Below, one piece after another: positions 9,679 through 22,200 of a DNA stretch of 37,604 nucleotides (position 1 is the first letter of the stretch; each line of letters begins with the position of its first letter). The notes under the pieces are model-generated. The model ran no database searches. It saw only the letters and a program-made list of their open reading frames with translations, and was not told the DNA's origin. Where the stretch lies: NCBI GenBank assembly GCA_004762125.1, contig SIHQ01000033.1:1-37604 (forward strand), written 5' to 3'. Source of the stretch: Oceanospirillales bacterium. GTDB lineage: Bacteria > Pseudomonadota > Gammaproteobacteria > Pseudomonadales > Endozoicomonadaceae. Position numbers and translations under genes: made by a program.

Positions 9679-9717
9679 AGAGATTAAGACTGCTCTACAA
9701 CGTTACTAATAATCTCT
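9679..9717 (-). other. Perfect 8-bp inverted repeat between giant gene and export genes
   Basis: AGAGATTA and TAATCTCT are separated by 23 bases in the gap between the giant gene and DUF3467. A smaller hairpin, CAGGC/GCCTG with a 6-base loop, lies at 9652-9667. Neither is followed on the minus strand by a clean T tract, so this is not a classic terminator. It could be an operator, an RNA-processing hairpin or an attenuator that sets export gene levels relative to the giant mRNA. Confidence 0.35.
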
Positions 9718-9729
9718 TGCTATTGTGTT

Positions 9730-10240
9730 TCAGTGTTTTCGATCCCAGCTTGAATATTTCTGCTGCCGGTTCCACTCAATATGGCTCGCAGTAGCTGTCT
9801 GTTTTCTATTTCGATACTGCCAGCCCTTGGTACTCGCTACAGCCAGCAATAAAGCTGCAGTTTTTTTCTGGTCTTCTTCATTGTCATCCAGCTCGGCCTG
9901 TTCATCAACCCCCTGACTGTCGATAGTTTTAGAAGAGGACGGAGAAGAAGGCGAAGAAGACGGCAATGGTTTTGTTTTATTTTCTTCAACTTCCTCAGGA
10001 GTTTGACCACTGTTTTCCGGCTCAGCCTGAACAGCAGGTTCAGCGTCATTATCAGGGTTCGGATTACCGGCAGCAGTAGCTTCCAACCCTTCCAGGAAGG
10101 CATCCAGATCAGTAAGATCATTACCGGTAGCAGCCTGTGTGTTCGTCGCCTGGCCGTTGCTGCCAGCAGAACCATTGGCCGACTGGTCAACAGGCAGACT
10201 TCGCAGAAACTCAATCAATTCTTCATTGCTTAAGTCCCGA
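9730..10240 (-). other. C-terminal linker and hydrophobic-basic tail of the giant protein
   Basis: The last 170 or so residues leave the calcium-repeat style. A Gly/Asn/Ala/Glu-rich segment and a Ser-Pro run (PSSSPSSPSSS) lead to an acidic stretch (LDDNEEDQ). Then KK-TAALLLAVAS and a basic tail with several Arg and Lys follow (about 8536-8583). An acidic linker, a short hydrophobic run and a positive end resemble the architecture of C-terminal sorting or secretion signals, but no known signal family (LPXTG, PEP-CTERM, GlyGly-CTERM) is matched. Confidence 0.5.
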
Positions 10241-13200
10241 ACAGGTCTGTCAGTAAATACTGGCCTTAAGGACAAAGCCGTATCAGTAAAGGGTGAAAGA
10301 CCGCCCCCCTGCCCGTCAAACATGGAGAAGTTATACAACTCGAACATCATACTGGCGATAAGTTCACGGTTTGCCGGATCTGTTGATACTACAAAGCCGG
10401 AGAAATCAGTGGAATCTGTGATCTGACCAAAGTTACCGAGAATGGAGTCGTTATCAAACAGCCCTGTAAACTGATCGGTACCGGCACCACCAATCATCAT
10501 ATCGTTACCGGCACCGCCATCCAGCTGATCGTCATCACCAAACGCAGGATCAATAGCATCAAAACGACGATTACCACTGATGGTGGTTAAAATTGCATGA
10601 TCGCCTATGATCGCATCAATACCGTCACCACCGTTCAGCTGATCCTGACCGTTACCGCCCATGATGACATCACTTCCTGCTCCGGAATTAATAACATCAT
10701 TACCACCGAGTTCAGGTGTCAGTGTACTCATCTGAATACCACCGGCAGTCACTTCGATATAACCATGGTCAGCCAGAATATGATCAATACCACTGCCAGT
10801 GATTACATTGTCGCTGCCATCTCCGGCAATCACATAATTGACGCCATTACCTGCATCAATTGTATTATCACCGGTAACCGTGCCTGATGATTCCATCCTC
10901 TGAAGCTGATCCGTAGTTTGCAATTCTCTTAAACTGGTTTGGACACTATCTACGGTAATAATGCCGGTTGCGGTCTGAAGAGTGACAAAGCCCTCGTCAC
11001 CAAAGAGCACATCATCGCTCTCAGTTACATTGCCAGGTTCCTCTCCATAAATCTGATCACTGCCTCCGTTGCCAAAAACAATGTCTCGATCACCACCGCC
11101 GTGAAGGACATCATCACTGCGACTGCCTTTAACAATATCTTCACCACTGCCAGCCCTGACTCGAACAGCAAGGGCTGCTGCAGATGCATCAACCATATCA
11201 GCACCGGAACCTGACCAGATATGCAGTCGTCGGTCATCCGCTTCTGGCAATCCAGCAAACAAGGGTTCATTAACATCATTACCGGCCACTGTGACATCAT
11301 CATTGCCTGCACCGGTGTAGAGCGTGGTAATGGTTTGATCTGATTTCTCGACACCGCTGACCGTGACCTGATCGGCCGCCTGGCCGGTCCAAATCACAAG
11401 GTCACTATTGAAATTACCACCAGTGGCATCATAGTAAATATCCGCCTCTGACAAGCCTCGGATCAGACCATCCGATAGTTCGATATTGTTATCCGCAGTA
11501 GTGCTGTCAAAATCACTGACATAGAGAGCATTACTGCCTGAACCTGCATTAATAGTGATATCTCCGGCAACATCATCGAGAACACCCTCTGATCGCTGCT
11601 GATTACTAAACTCGTTATCAGCCGTTGAGCTGATATGAACCTGATCATCGCCCTGAGCAGTATTAACAAAATAATCAGTGGTTTCATGGCTCGCCCTGAT
11701 ATTGATAACGTCATTACCCTGACCAGAATTCAACTCAAAGCGATCAATGCCAAAATAGCTTAAACCGTCAATGGTATTACTTAGCCCGGCTGTGCCTTCC
11801 AGGTTCTTTTCAGGTATTACATCCAGCCTCTGGCCAACAGCACTACCCTGGAATCTGATTATGTACCCACCAGTTATAGCCGTTACAGAAACATTGTCTG
11901 TTGCGGGCAATAAAGGATCTGTTTTGTAGGGATTAACAAGTTGACTTAATGCATCCTGAATAACCTGCGCCGAGGCATTATGGGAAATAGTATTCGTTGT
12001 ATTTCCTGAAACCTGTAATCGGAAGTCTCCGGACAAGGCATCAACAAGCAGTGTCTGAACTGTTTGCTTACTTGTCTGCACCAAATCGCTGGCTGACATG
12101 CCTAAACCAGTGAGCGTGGTTGCTGTCAGGAATCCAGTGTCATCAACGGTCTCTCCGATGTCATCAACAACCAGTCTGTCACTGCCTGTGCCACCATCAA
12201 CGATCAGGTTTTCATTAAGATCATTCAGTAATGAATCATCGTTGCCTAACTCAACAAGATCATCACCGCTGCCTGATCTAACCAGAGTATTGCCAGACAC
12301 TGCTTTAAATCGGACACTATCATTACCACTGCCCATTTCAATATGTGTACTGCCTCGATGGGTTGATTCAACTGTCAGCTCATCGTCTGATGTACCCAAA
12401 AGTAGATTAACGGTTTCAGTGCCAGAGTAAGACACACCACCTGTAGACGTTCCGTTCATCATTCCAAAGCCGAACAGTTGATTGTCCGTTAAGGTGCCAC
12501 TCTGACCGGTAGCATCCTTCTGGTTATTGAAATTGATGGTATCAATCTGAGCACTCTCATCGACACGGGTATTAAGATTAACCGGACGATAGAAGAAACG
12601 ATCACCTTTTGAAGGTTGGTCATCATCAGGCCAGGAACCAGACATTGTAATGGTATTGGTCTGATCATCGACAGAGCCAATATCCATAATCAGATCCGGT
12701 TTCCCTTCCCGAAGAATAACCAGCTCATAGAGAGCAGAATTTATCTTTGAATGAAAACCTTGTTGTTCTTCGCCCTTATCGTTTCTAAACATCACCGAAG
12801 CGGCAACAATCACTGAAGGAATCGCATTAATAACTTCTGCGATAGAACCATTAAAAATGGGCAGGTTTCGTTCTTCCTTTAGCATCGCAACGGTTGCCAA
12901 TGCCGTATCAACACCTGAAGAACCACCTTCTATAAATATACGACTGTCTATCGCGGTTAACTGACCATTCTCTTTACTGGCGATATCAAACGTATCGCTG
13001 CCCAGGCCACCGAATAGCCTGATATCGAGATCTGTTGACGTATCTGTCAGGATAAAATAGTCATTACCTTCAAGCCCGTCCACCAGCAGAGTTTCAATAT
13101 TATCAAACAAGGTAACCCTGCCAGCACCTGTTACACTCCTTCCGGTAATTGTCAAGGTGTCAGAAAACTCCGTACCTAAAATGGTAACCGTATCTGCTCC

Positions 13201-16200
13201 GTCGCCGCCATCGATAGCAACATTAGCATTACCTGTGTATTGAATGTCATCAATACCACCCTCACCATTAACGTTAGTTACAGGTGCAAGGGGGTCTCCC
13301 TTTTTAACAAAGGAGCGAACCAGAAAACGGTCACTATCAGCGCCACCAAACAATGACAGTTCGGCCTGATTACTATAAACCGTGAAGCTGTCATTACCTG
13401 ATTGACCCAAGAGCTCAATAGTGTGGCTGATGCCTCTGCTGAGATACCCCTGAGTCGTGGACGTTGTGACAAACTGGTCGGTCAACGACAACCCGCCGTT
13501 ATGGTCACTTCCCTTTCTGGGTGATTTATAAATCTGCCCAACCTGAAAACTGTCATTACCTTCACCGGCATTAACGGTTACCGTACTGCTGGTGTCATCA
13601 AAAACAATACGGTCATCACCACCGTGAGTATTCAGAGTTAAATCACTGATGCCGTCAAATTCAATTCTTTGCCCGACATCAAATCGATAGAGGAGATTGC
13701 TACGAAACAGGAAGGAATCATCATTATCTTCCGAATTCACCTCAACGGTATTTAACGTATTCTGGAAAAATTCATCAATTTTGATATGCCCTAAAGCCGT
13801 GTCAGCGATATTCAGCTCATAATGATCACTGCCATCACCACCTTTAAGGTTAATACTTCCAACAACACCGACATGATTGAGCGTTATGTTGTCATCAGCC
13901 AAACCTGCATCAACCTTAATCAGACCAGTCCCATCAACGGCAGAAACAGTCACCCGATCATTACCATCCGCTGTATCAATATTGAGTGAACCCGTCAGAC
14001 CTTCCGTTGTAATGTTCAGCTGGTCATTGCCTGCACCAGTCTGAACAGTCAAATTCTCAATAAATTTGCTGTCCGTCATTACAACCGTATCAGCCAACTG
14101 GTCATCAGTGTTGTTGATATTCAGGTTAATGTTTTCAATGGCTGCCAGCCAATAACCATGATTAAGGCTGCTCCCTGAAGATTCAAAGCTAATGGTGTCG
14201 TAGCTGACTTCATTACTGTTTTCTACCGGAGCCACATCATCACTACTGACCACTGCAGTGGTTTCAACTGTTTCTCTGAGTGTCACCGACAGTGGAATAA
14301 AGAAACCATCACTGTCGCTGATAGTGATGATATCAAAGTATGCTTTACCTCCACCGTCCAGACCGACAAGAGTGCCGTCCTCAACAGGTGCTCTGAAATC
14401 AACGCTGTCCTGATTCAAGCCATATTCAGATCTAATCAGTTGATCGACGTTCGATGAATTGAAAACCACTTGCCCTTTGCCATCCGTCTCCATCCCCACA
14501 GTCACAGAAGCGTCAAACTTATTCAGATAGTTCTGCCAGTTTGACGCTGTCAGGTAGCCTTCTTCTTCAATTACTTCACTATGCTCAACGCCGCCCTTCA
14601 GCCGGTTAATAGCCACCGAATCCAGACGTTTGCTGCCATCTTCAGCTGTAGAGAAAAAACTGTAGCTATAATAGGATTGATTCAACTCTGCCAGACGACG
14701 AGCGTATTCTTTAAGCAGTTCAATATCCTGCCCTTTCAGTTGATCCGTACTGAAACCTTCACCCAGAGTAATGTCAGATGATAAACCCGGTACCGCTGCA
14801 ATCAGTTTGGCCAGCGACGTTTTGACAGCAGGAATCTGTAGCTGAGGATCTTCCAGTTTTAAGCGCCCGCTAAATACACCCAAACTCTTTAGCCAGTCAC
14901 TTTCCAGCGAGGTGTCTGCTTTACTCCATAGCCCGTCCCAGTAATAACGTTGTGACTCGCGACCCGCCAGATCATAGTTTTTCTGACGGTATACTTTCAG
15001 GTCTGAGTTTATATTTGCCGTGTGACCTTTAATCTCAAGTTCTTCAGCAGTGCTGGCGAGAGTGATGAAATCTTTGACTGACTTCAGCGCAGAAACCAGC
15101 TCAGTTAAAGGTGACTTGTCTTTTACTATCAACTCCAGTTCTGCCAGCTGACTTTCAATGGTATCCAGAGAGAAATCATAACCAACCGCAGGGTTCGTCT
15201 CGCCATTAGCAACCAGATAAAATCCCTGGTCAATCGTCTTGCCCAGTTTGAGATACCAGGCTTCAGCCTTTAACTCTGTGGGTGTGACAGCAAGCCAGGC
15301 GCTTTTCAATTGTTCGAGCACTGAAATGAGCGTCAGATTGATGCCAGCATCACCTCCAACAGCCTGATCAACAGATAACTCAACCTGAAAGCTTGATAAA
15401 GAACCATCAAGCAGCTGGTTAATAATATTGATGTCAGTCTCTTTATGCGCTCGAATCAAAGCATCCTGTACCTGTTGATTACTGACGGATATACCTTCTG
15501 CAGATATAGAATGCTCTTCTTGCAGCCACTGTTTCTGTTCAGCTTTTGCATCTTCAATAACTTTCAGTTGCGCTCTATACTCTGCTGCCTGCAAATCACC
15601 ATCATAATCCGCAACGTAACTCTGTGCGTTCAACACTGAAGTACTCAACATGGGATCCCCACTAAACCGGAAATCACCAAGGTGCTGAGTCTGTGATTTA
15701 ATATCAACATTCAGAGCAACATCAGAACGGGCATTGACGGTAACAGTATCGTCACCTCCTGCACCGGCAATACGTACGACACCGGCAATTTTTTCCATAT
15801 CATAACTGGCTGCCATCCAGCGGGTTTCAGTTCGGGCAGTAAGGTCATCGAAACGATAGGATGACAGACCATCAACTGTTTGCGTTTGCCAGGTTTCAAC
15901 AACATTATAAGGCTTATCGTCCAGTGTCTCGGGTGAATAGAATAGAGACAACAGATCAATCAGCAGGCGTCCACCTGTCTCATTGCCTCCATAGGCACCT
16001 ATCACCTTGTCATAGGGAATCCAGACGGACTGCACCTTACTGTTATGGAAACCATCAACGTGCTTCATAAAGCCGTTACTGTAACCCTGAGTGTCTGTAA
16101 TCTGGCTGGTCCAGACATGGTCTCCCTCGAGATTTACTGGTGAGTGAGTGTGTCCGTGCAACAGATCACCATAAAGCGTATAGGCTAAGGCGTCCCTGAG

Positions 16201-19200
16201 ATATCGATCAAACAACAGGTCATCTATCGACAGCAGGCTCATCGGGTTATCGACAACTTCATCGATCCATGCTGAACCACCTTTCATCAAAGCCATAACA
16301 CCATCAAGAGAAAGCTCTTCCGGCATTTTTGCTAACTGATCGGACAGTAACTGCCCCTTGATCTGACCTGAATTAGAACCAAAATACTGTTTGTGCAATC
16401 CATCAAGAGAGGAGAATTGAGACAGAATATCTCTTGTATCTGTCTGGTAAGATTCAAAGCTGCCTATACCATATTTTATTGCATCTGCAGCACCGGAACT
16501 GTTAATAGCCCGGTTAAAGTGGAAGAGAGCTGTCGCCAGGTTAGTTTCCAGCAATTTCCATTGCGCCTTGGAAATAGCGACATGAGAGAAGTCACCACCG
16601 AACCAGGTTGTGAGAAAACTGCGGAACATTTCCTGAGCTTTTTTAAACGGAAGGCTTCCCTCATTCGTTGAGAAAAAATCACGTTTAACAAGAGCAATGC
16701 TGTCATAGGATATGGATGTATCTTTAAGAACTTCAGTCAGAGTTTCCTGTCCTACAGTAAAGACCGCTGAAGACTCCGGATAGGTGACTTCAAACTGCTG
16801 TGCTTCACCACCTATATAAACCTGATCATCATCAGAACCAAGGTTAAGATAAAGGCTCAGCTTCTCATCCAGTCCATACAACCAGACTTCATCTTTACCT
16901 GCCCCGGTGACCAGTGCTAGTCGCTCAATGCCGTCAATATTGTCGAGCTTGATGCCGGCACCGTAAAGGTGCTGTTGCCCAGTTTCTTCATCGGTATAGA
17001 TATAGAACTGGTCTGCAAATGAAGTACCGGCTATAACAACAGAGTCAAAGCCACTGCCACCAAAGATATTGACCCTGTTGTTTTCGACATAATCAATCAG
17101 GGTGTCTTTATCATCTTCTTCGACAATACCCTGTTCATTACCCGCGCCAACCGTCAGCTGTCCGCCCTCTTTTTCTCTGGCTTCACTTTCGTCAGCCGGG
17201 TTAAGTTCCAGGTGAGCTTTCAGGAAGAAGGTGTCATCACCGGACTCTCCATAAAGGTCAAGGATGCCCTTGTTATGATTAACTTCAAAATAGTCATCAC
17301 CTGAACCACCGTAGAAAGCCGTGTTATAGCTGACACCATTGGTGATTCCCGGAGCATCAGGGTCACGACTGTCCACCACTTCCACCAACCCCTGACTGGT
17401 TTCAACAGTACGGGTTTTTAATACCCTGCCAGTCAGGAAGTTATCATTACCTTCATCACCATAGACTTTCAGTGCCGCCAGTGTGTCGTCTATGATGAAG
17501 GTGTCATTACCTTCTCTGCCATGGATCGACAGCTGCTCCAGGGTAAAGTTATAAAATACCCGCTGAAAGTCACCTATTGTACTCAGGTCTTCTGCTGCTC
17601 TGGTCTGAGCAGCGGCATCGGCAAGATCAGCAGGATTGCTGAATACAGCCATGGTCTGACCGTCAATTTCAACAGTTGTGCTGTTTTTCAGGCTCAGAAG
17701 GTAAAAGTTGCCGTTTTTATCTTTTGCTGCATCAATCAGCTTGATAATCCACGGATTTTGCTCACTACCTGTTCCTGAAACAACAGCTTTGCTATCCAGT
17801 GCCCGAACAGCTTCTTCTAACTGTTTTCTGAATTCTTCGAGTTGCAGTGACTGCGACGCAGGCAGATTAGTGGCATCAAAAGAAAAAGATGCCTGAACAT
17901 CATTGTATTCAAAAATAAAAGAGCGGGATCCCAGATCGTTCAGATCGGCAGGCCAACCCCCTCTGTGAAAAAACAGCTGCTGCTCATTAACCGGATTTTC
18001 AAACATTGCATCCACATTGGGAGCGCCGGCCAGTAATCGATCAGCCACACCTTCCTGAAGTCTTTCCACCAAAGCCGACTTCAGCACATTAACGACTGTA
18101 TTTGTATTCGCTGACGTCAGAGGCAGGAATTGATCATCATGAGTATCAGCATCAACCAGCACCAGTTTCCACGGTTTCTGCTCAGTACCTTCACCGGACA
18201 CCATGACATCCCTGATAGAAGACAATGATTCCAGAGACTTTTCAATGAGTCGTCGTTGTTCAAGCAGCAACACTTCAGGTTCAACATCCAGATCAAGATT
18301 GACCGGCTCTGTAACATCGTTGCCATACCTGAACGAGACAGGCTGGCTTTGTGATTCGACCGTCAACTGATACTCAGCACCTGTATCTTTAACATCCAGG
18401 TGAAGTGTGTCGTCAGCCATTGAGCCGTTCAAATCAAGACGATCACTACCGGCACTGCCACTGTCAGATATTCTGACCGTTGAGCCATTTTCAATGTCAC
18501 CACTGAGGGTAACACTGTAATAGTCTCCGCCTTCTGTACCATCAAGAATCAGATCTTTGGTAAAATCCTTTACTGAGAAACGATCTTCAGCGGCGCCTCC
18601 ATAGAGAATAAACTGCTCAAAGAGTTCCATATTTTCTGATTCGGAAACCTGTGTATCAACCACCGAGGTTTCTCCTCCCTCAGCAGTATTGACTTTCTGT
18701 TGATAAGTTATTTTCAGAGTCTGATCATCAAGAACAAATGAACCCGACCTGGATTCAATCAACAGGTCTGCATTCTCATCCTTAATACCAAAAAAGGTAT
18801 CTTCACCTTCATTGCCTGTTACCCTGTTCTGACCGCTGCCCATATCGATACGATCAGTAAAGGCACTGCCAACAATCCAGTCATTACCTTCACCGCCAGT
18901 GAGGTTCAGGGTTTCAAGCAGTTGGCTCTGTAATACATCCTTACCATTGACGACTTCCGGGCTGTTTGGCACCAGACCAGCAATGATAGTGTCATTGCCG
19001 TCTCCGGCATCAACAGTAACCTGATCATTGATCTTGTTACTGAAGGTCAGGGATCTGATATTAATAACGACCTTATCAAGGTCTTTATCCTTATTAGCTT
19101 CTGATGCCAGGCCCTGGCGACTGTGGCTGACCTGCATCACATCGTAATGAACTTCTTCCGCTTCACCCTGTCCACGATTCTGTACCTGATTGCCGATCAG

Positions 19201-22200
19201 AAAATAATCGTCCTGGGCGGAGCCTTCAATAGAAATAGTATCGGCACTTTGGTCAACGATATACCGGGGGTCCAGGAACCAGTCCTGCTCTCCGGTTCTG
19301 ACCAAGTTGCCATCATTATCGTAATCCCAGATATCCTTCAGTGTTGCTCTGGGAACCTGCCTCTCAACAGTCTGGAAGGCACTGTAAAACACACCGGAAG
19401 TATCAGTACTGGTTTCATAGCCATATATTGTCTGGTGACCATCACTGCCTTTTTCCGGTTGCCATTGTTGTTCTGATAACCGATTAATCGTTTTTACAAC
19501 TGTGCCTGCAGATGCGGGATCCAGAAATAAATCAGTCAGCAGCTGCCAGTGTAATTGAGGGTAGTCAGTACCACTCTCATGCCTTGGGTCTTCAAAGGTG
19601 ATACTCCACTCATTGATTTCAACAGTAACAGTTGCGTAGATAACACTGGGCAGTAATTCCAGTGCAGACTTGACCGTTTCCACCGTTGCGCCGGCATCCA
19701 CATAAACGGTTTCGTTGGCAACAGTAAGGGCCAGTATTCCCGTTTCAGGTATCGACAGCCTCTGTTGGCTGTCATTTTCTCCACTGATCGTTGCCTTATG
19801 AACCTCTGATGTCACTACTGTGAACGTGATTGGATGATATTCATCAAAGCCAACGGGTAACCGTATGACGAAATCACTCACTCCAAAGTCATTACTGACT
19901 GACGTTATTTCAGCGCTTGATAGTAGCGGAATCTCAGAAAAATTCAGATCTCCCCCCGAGAGATCCAACACATAATTATTGCCGTGATAACTCAGCGAAA
20001 CCTTATCAATCCCTGTAGGCAGGCTCAATTTCTGAACAGACCATGGTTGTATGTAAGCTTCCAGCTGAGTTGATAAATTATGGGTGTTCAGGGTGTAGGT
20101 CAATTCAGCAACAGCTGGAGATTCTCCGGTGAACTGAATAACCCAGCCGCTGTCTTTGCTCTGAATCTCAAACTGGTCTTCTGAAAGATTCTCAAAAGCG
20201 TTGGATATATCATTTTTTGTCAGAGCTGAAAGGTCAAGTGACACACCGTTCAGCTCATGACCTGTACTGCCAGGAACAGAGGGTATAAACAACGAGCTCA
20301 AAAGCGTTTCAGGATTATCAATCGAGGCACTGATATCATCAGTCAATAATTCAGACTGTTGCCAGTCAACATGCAAGATAACTGTCGTTGATAGAGCAGT
20401 AAACTGTTCCGGTGCCACTTCAGTCTGTTGAGCAAAACTGACTGAATGGTCACCAGCATAGTAATGTGTTGGCATTTCATCCGGGTCAGATGCCGCAATA
20501 GTCATGAATGCTTCTGGCTCGACCAGATTATTAAAAGTCAGTTGCAGTACACTGTCCAAACGACTGTCTGATGTGAGTACCAAGCTGTCATTTCCCTGCC
20601 ACTCAATGGTTGTACTGATACCCGTCAAGGCCTTAACCTGTGCCACCAACTCAATATTGAGATCATTCTGACTGAAGCCAGCCAGATCAATTGTTTTGTA
20701 CTGATTATCTACAAACAGATGCAGATATTGATGAGCACCTGGATTCAAACTTTCTGTCTGATACTGGAATTCATAACGGGCACTGCTCCATTCCTGAATT
20801 TCCCATACAGGCTGGTCTGCCGTGCTGGTTTCAAGAAGTTCAACCTGCATCACTGGCTGATTTTCCACACTGTTCAATAGACTCTGAAAGGCAACAGTAG
20901 CCTGTTGCCAGTAAGCCGATTTTTGTTCCAGACCCGCATCTTCTGGTAATGTACCGAACTCTCTGGTTGACGCTATCAGTTGATATAGAGACTCAAGACC
21001 AAGCTCAGTAGTATCAAGCTGGATGGATGCTGCTTTCATCCAATCCTGCCACATAAAGGTACTTTCTACCTGCTGAGCCAGCCGCATCAACTTCGGGCTA
21101 CCATCATCGTTAAATTGGTACTGCCACTGGCCACTATTGAGTTCCTGCATCCGCAAAAAAGTGTCCAGTGTCGTACTGTCGGCCTGTCTTTGCAGTTCTC
21201 CGGTGTATGCCTGAGTCTGGAAATAGTAAGCAAACTGTCCAACGCTTTCAGAACCGTTCCCATTGAAGGTAAGCGTCCAGCCCTCTCCATCATCCAGATC
21301 AGTCACAAAGACATTGGGTACTGCACTGCCATCAAAGAAACTGGTTTCAATCAGTTGCTGGATCTCGGCACTGGTCATCCAGGCATGAATATCTACATAA
21401 GGCTTGCCATCAATAGTTTCTGCTGGCTGGTAGCCGTAGAACAGGCGAATTTTATCCAGACCTTCGAGTACTTCGATAACCTGAACTTTATTATCAGCAT
21501 CTGATAATTCACTGGCAACGATATGATCTTCCAGAATGGGTAAGCCGTTCTCATCAAAACGATACTCCCCACTACTTAGTGCTGGACGGTAGAAATATTC
21601 TTCTGCTTTTGCATCCATGCCACTTGTGGTAATCGCATGTTCAGCGTAAACCGTTGTTGTCACACCTGAATCGGTATATTGCACTCTGAGCAACGAATAG
21701 TTTCCATCATCATTACTGGTGAAACCGAAGGCATCCAGACCAAGGGTGAAGCGAGTTTCACCCAGGTGCTGAAAAGCTGTGAGGCTTAAGTCTGACTCTT
21801 CAGAGGCCTGTCTCATTGCTTTTAAGGCTACAGTCAAGCCAGCAATAGAGTAGTCATTAACGTCAACTTCATCACTGCCGTAAAAAATCTTAACATCAGT
21901 AGCACTGTCAGGAAGAACAGGAAGGTATTGCTGCTGGTTATCGACTCGTACAGGGCTGCTATTGCCATCAGAGTCAATGTCAGGTCGCCAGATTTTTTCA
22001 AGTTCCGAGCCGGCATCAATATCAACAGCCCGAAGGTCTGTGTCAATCAGGTCACCGATAGTAAGCGCGTCATCACCACCTTTCATGGCCAGCGACAGAG
22101 CTTCAACTCCGGTCAGAGCCAGTACATCGGCTACCGTCATGTTTGTCTTGTCTTCGTAAATCTTCAGTTGTGCAGTTGAGCTGTCCAATGCCTTTAACAG

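Noticed and set aside
16120-16170. Metallophosphoesterase domain suggested by HGHTHSPV
   Set aside because: Only the last motif of that family is matched; the upstream DxH, GDxxD and GNH motifs are absent.
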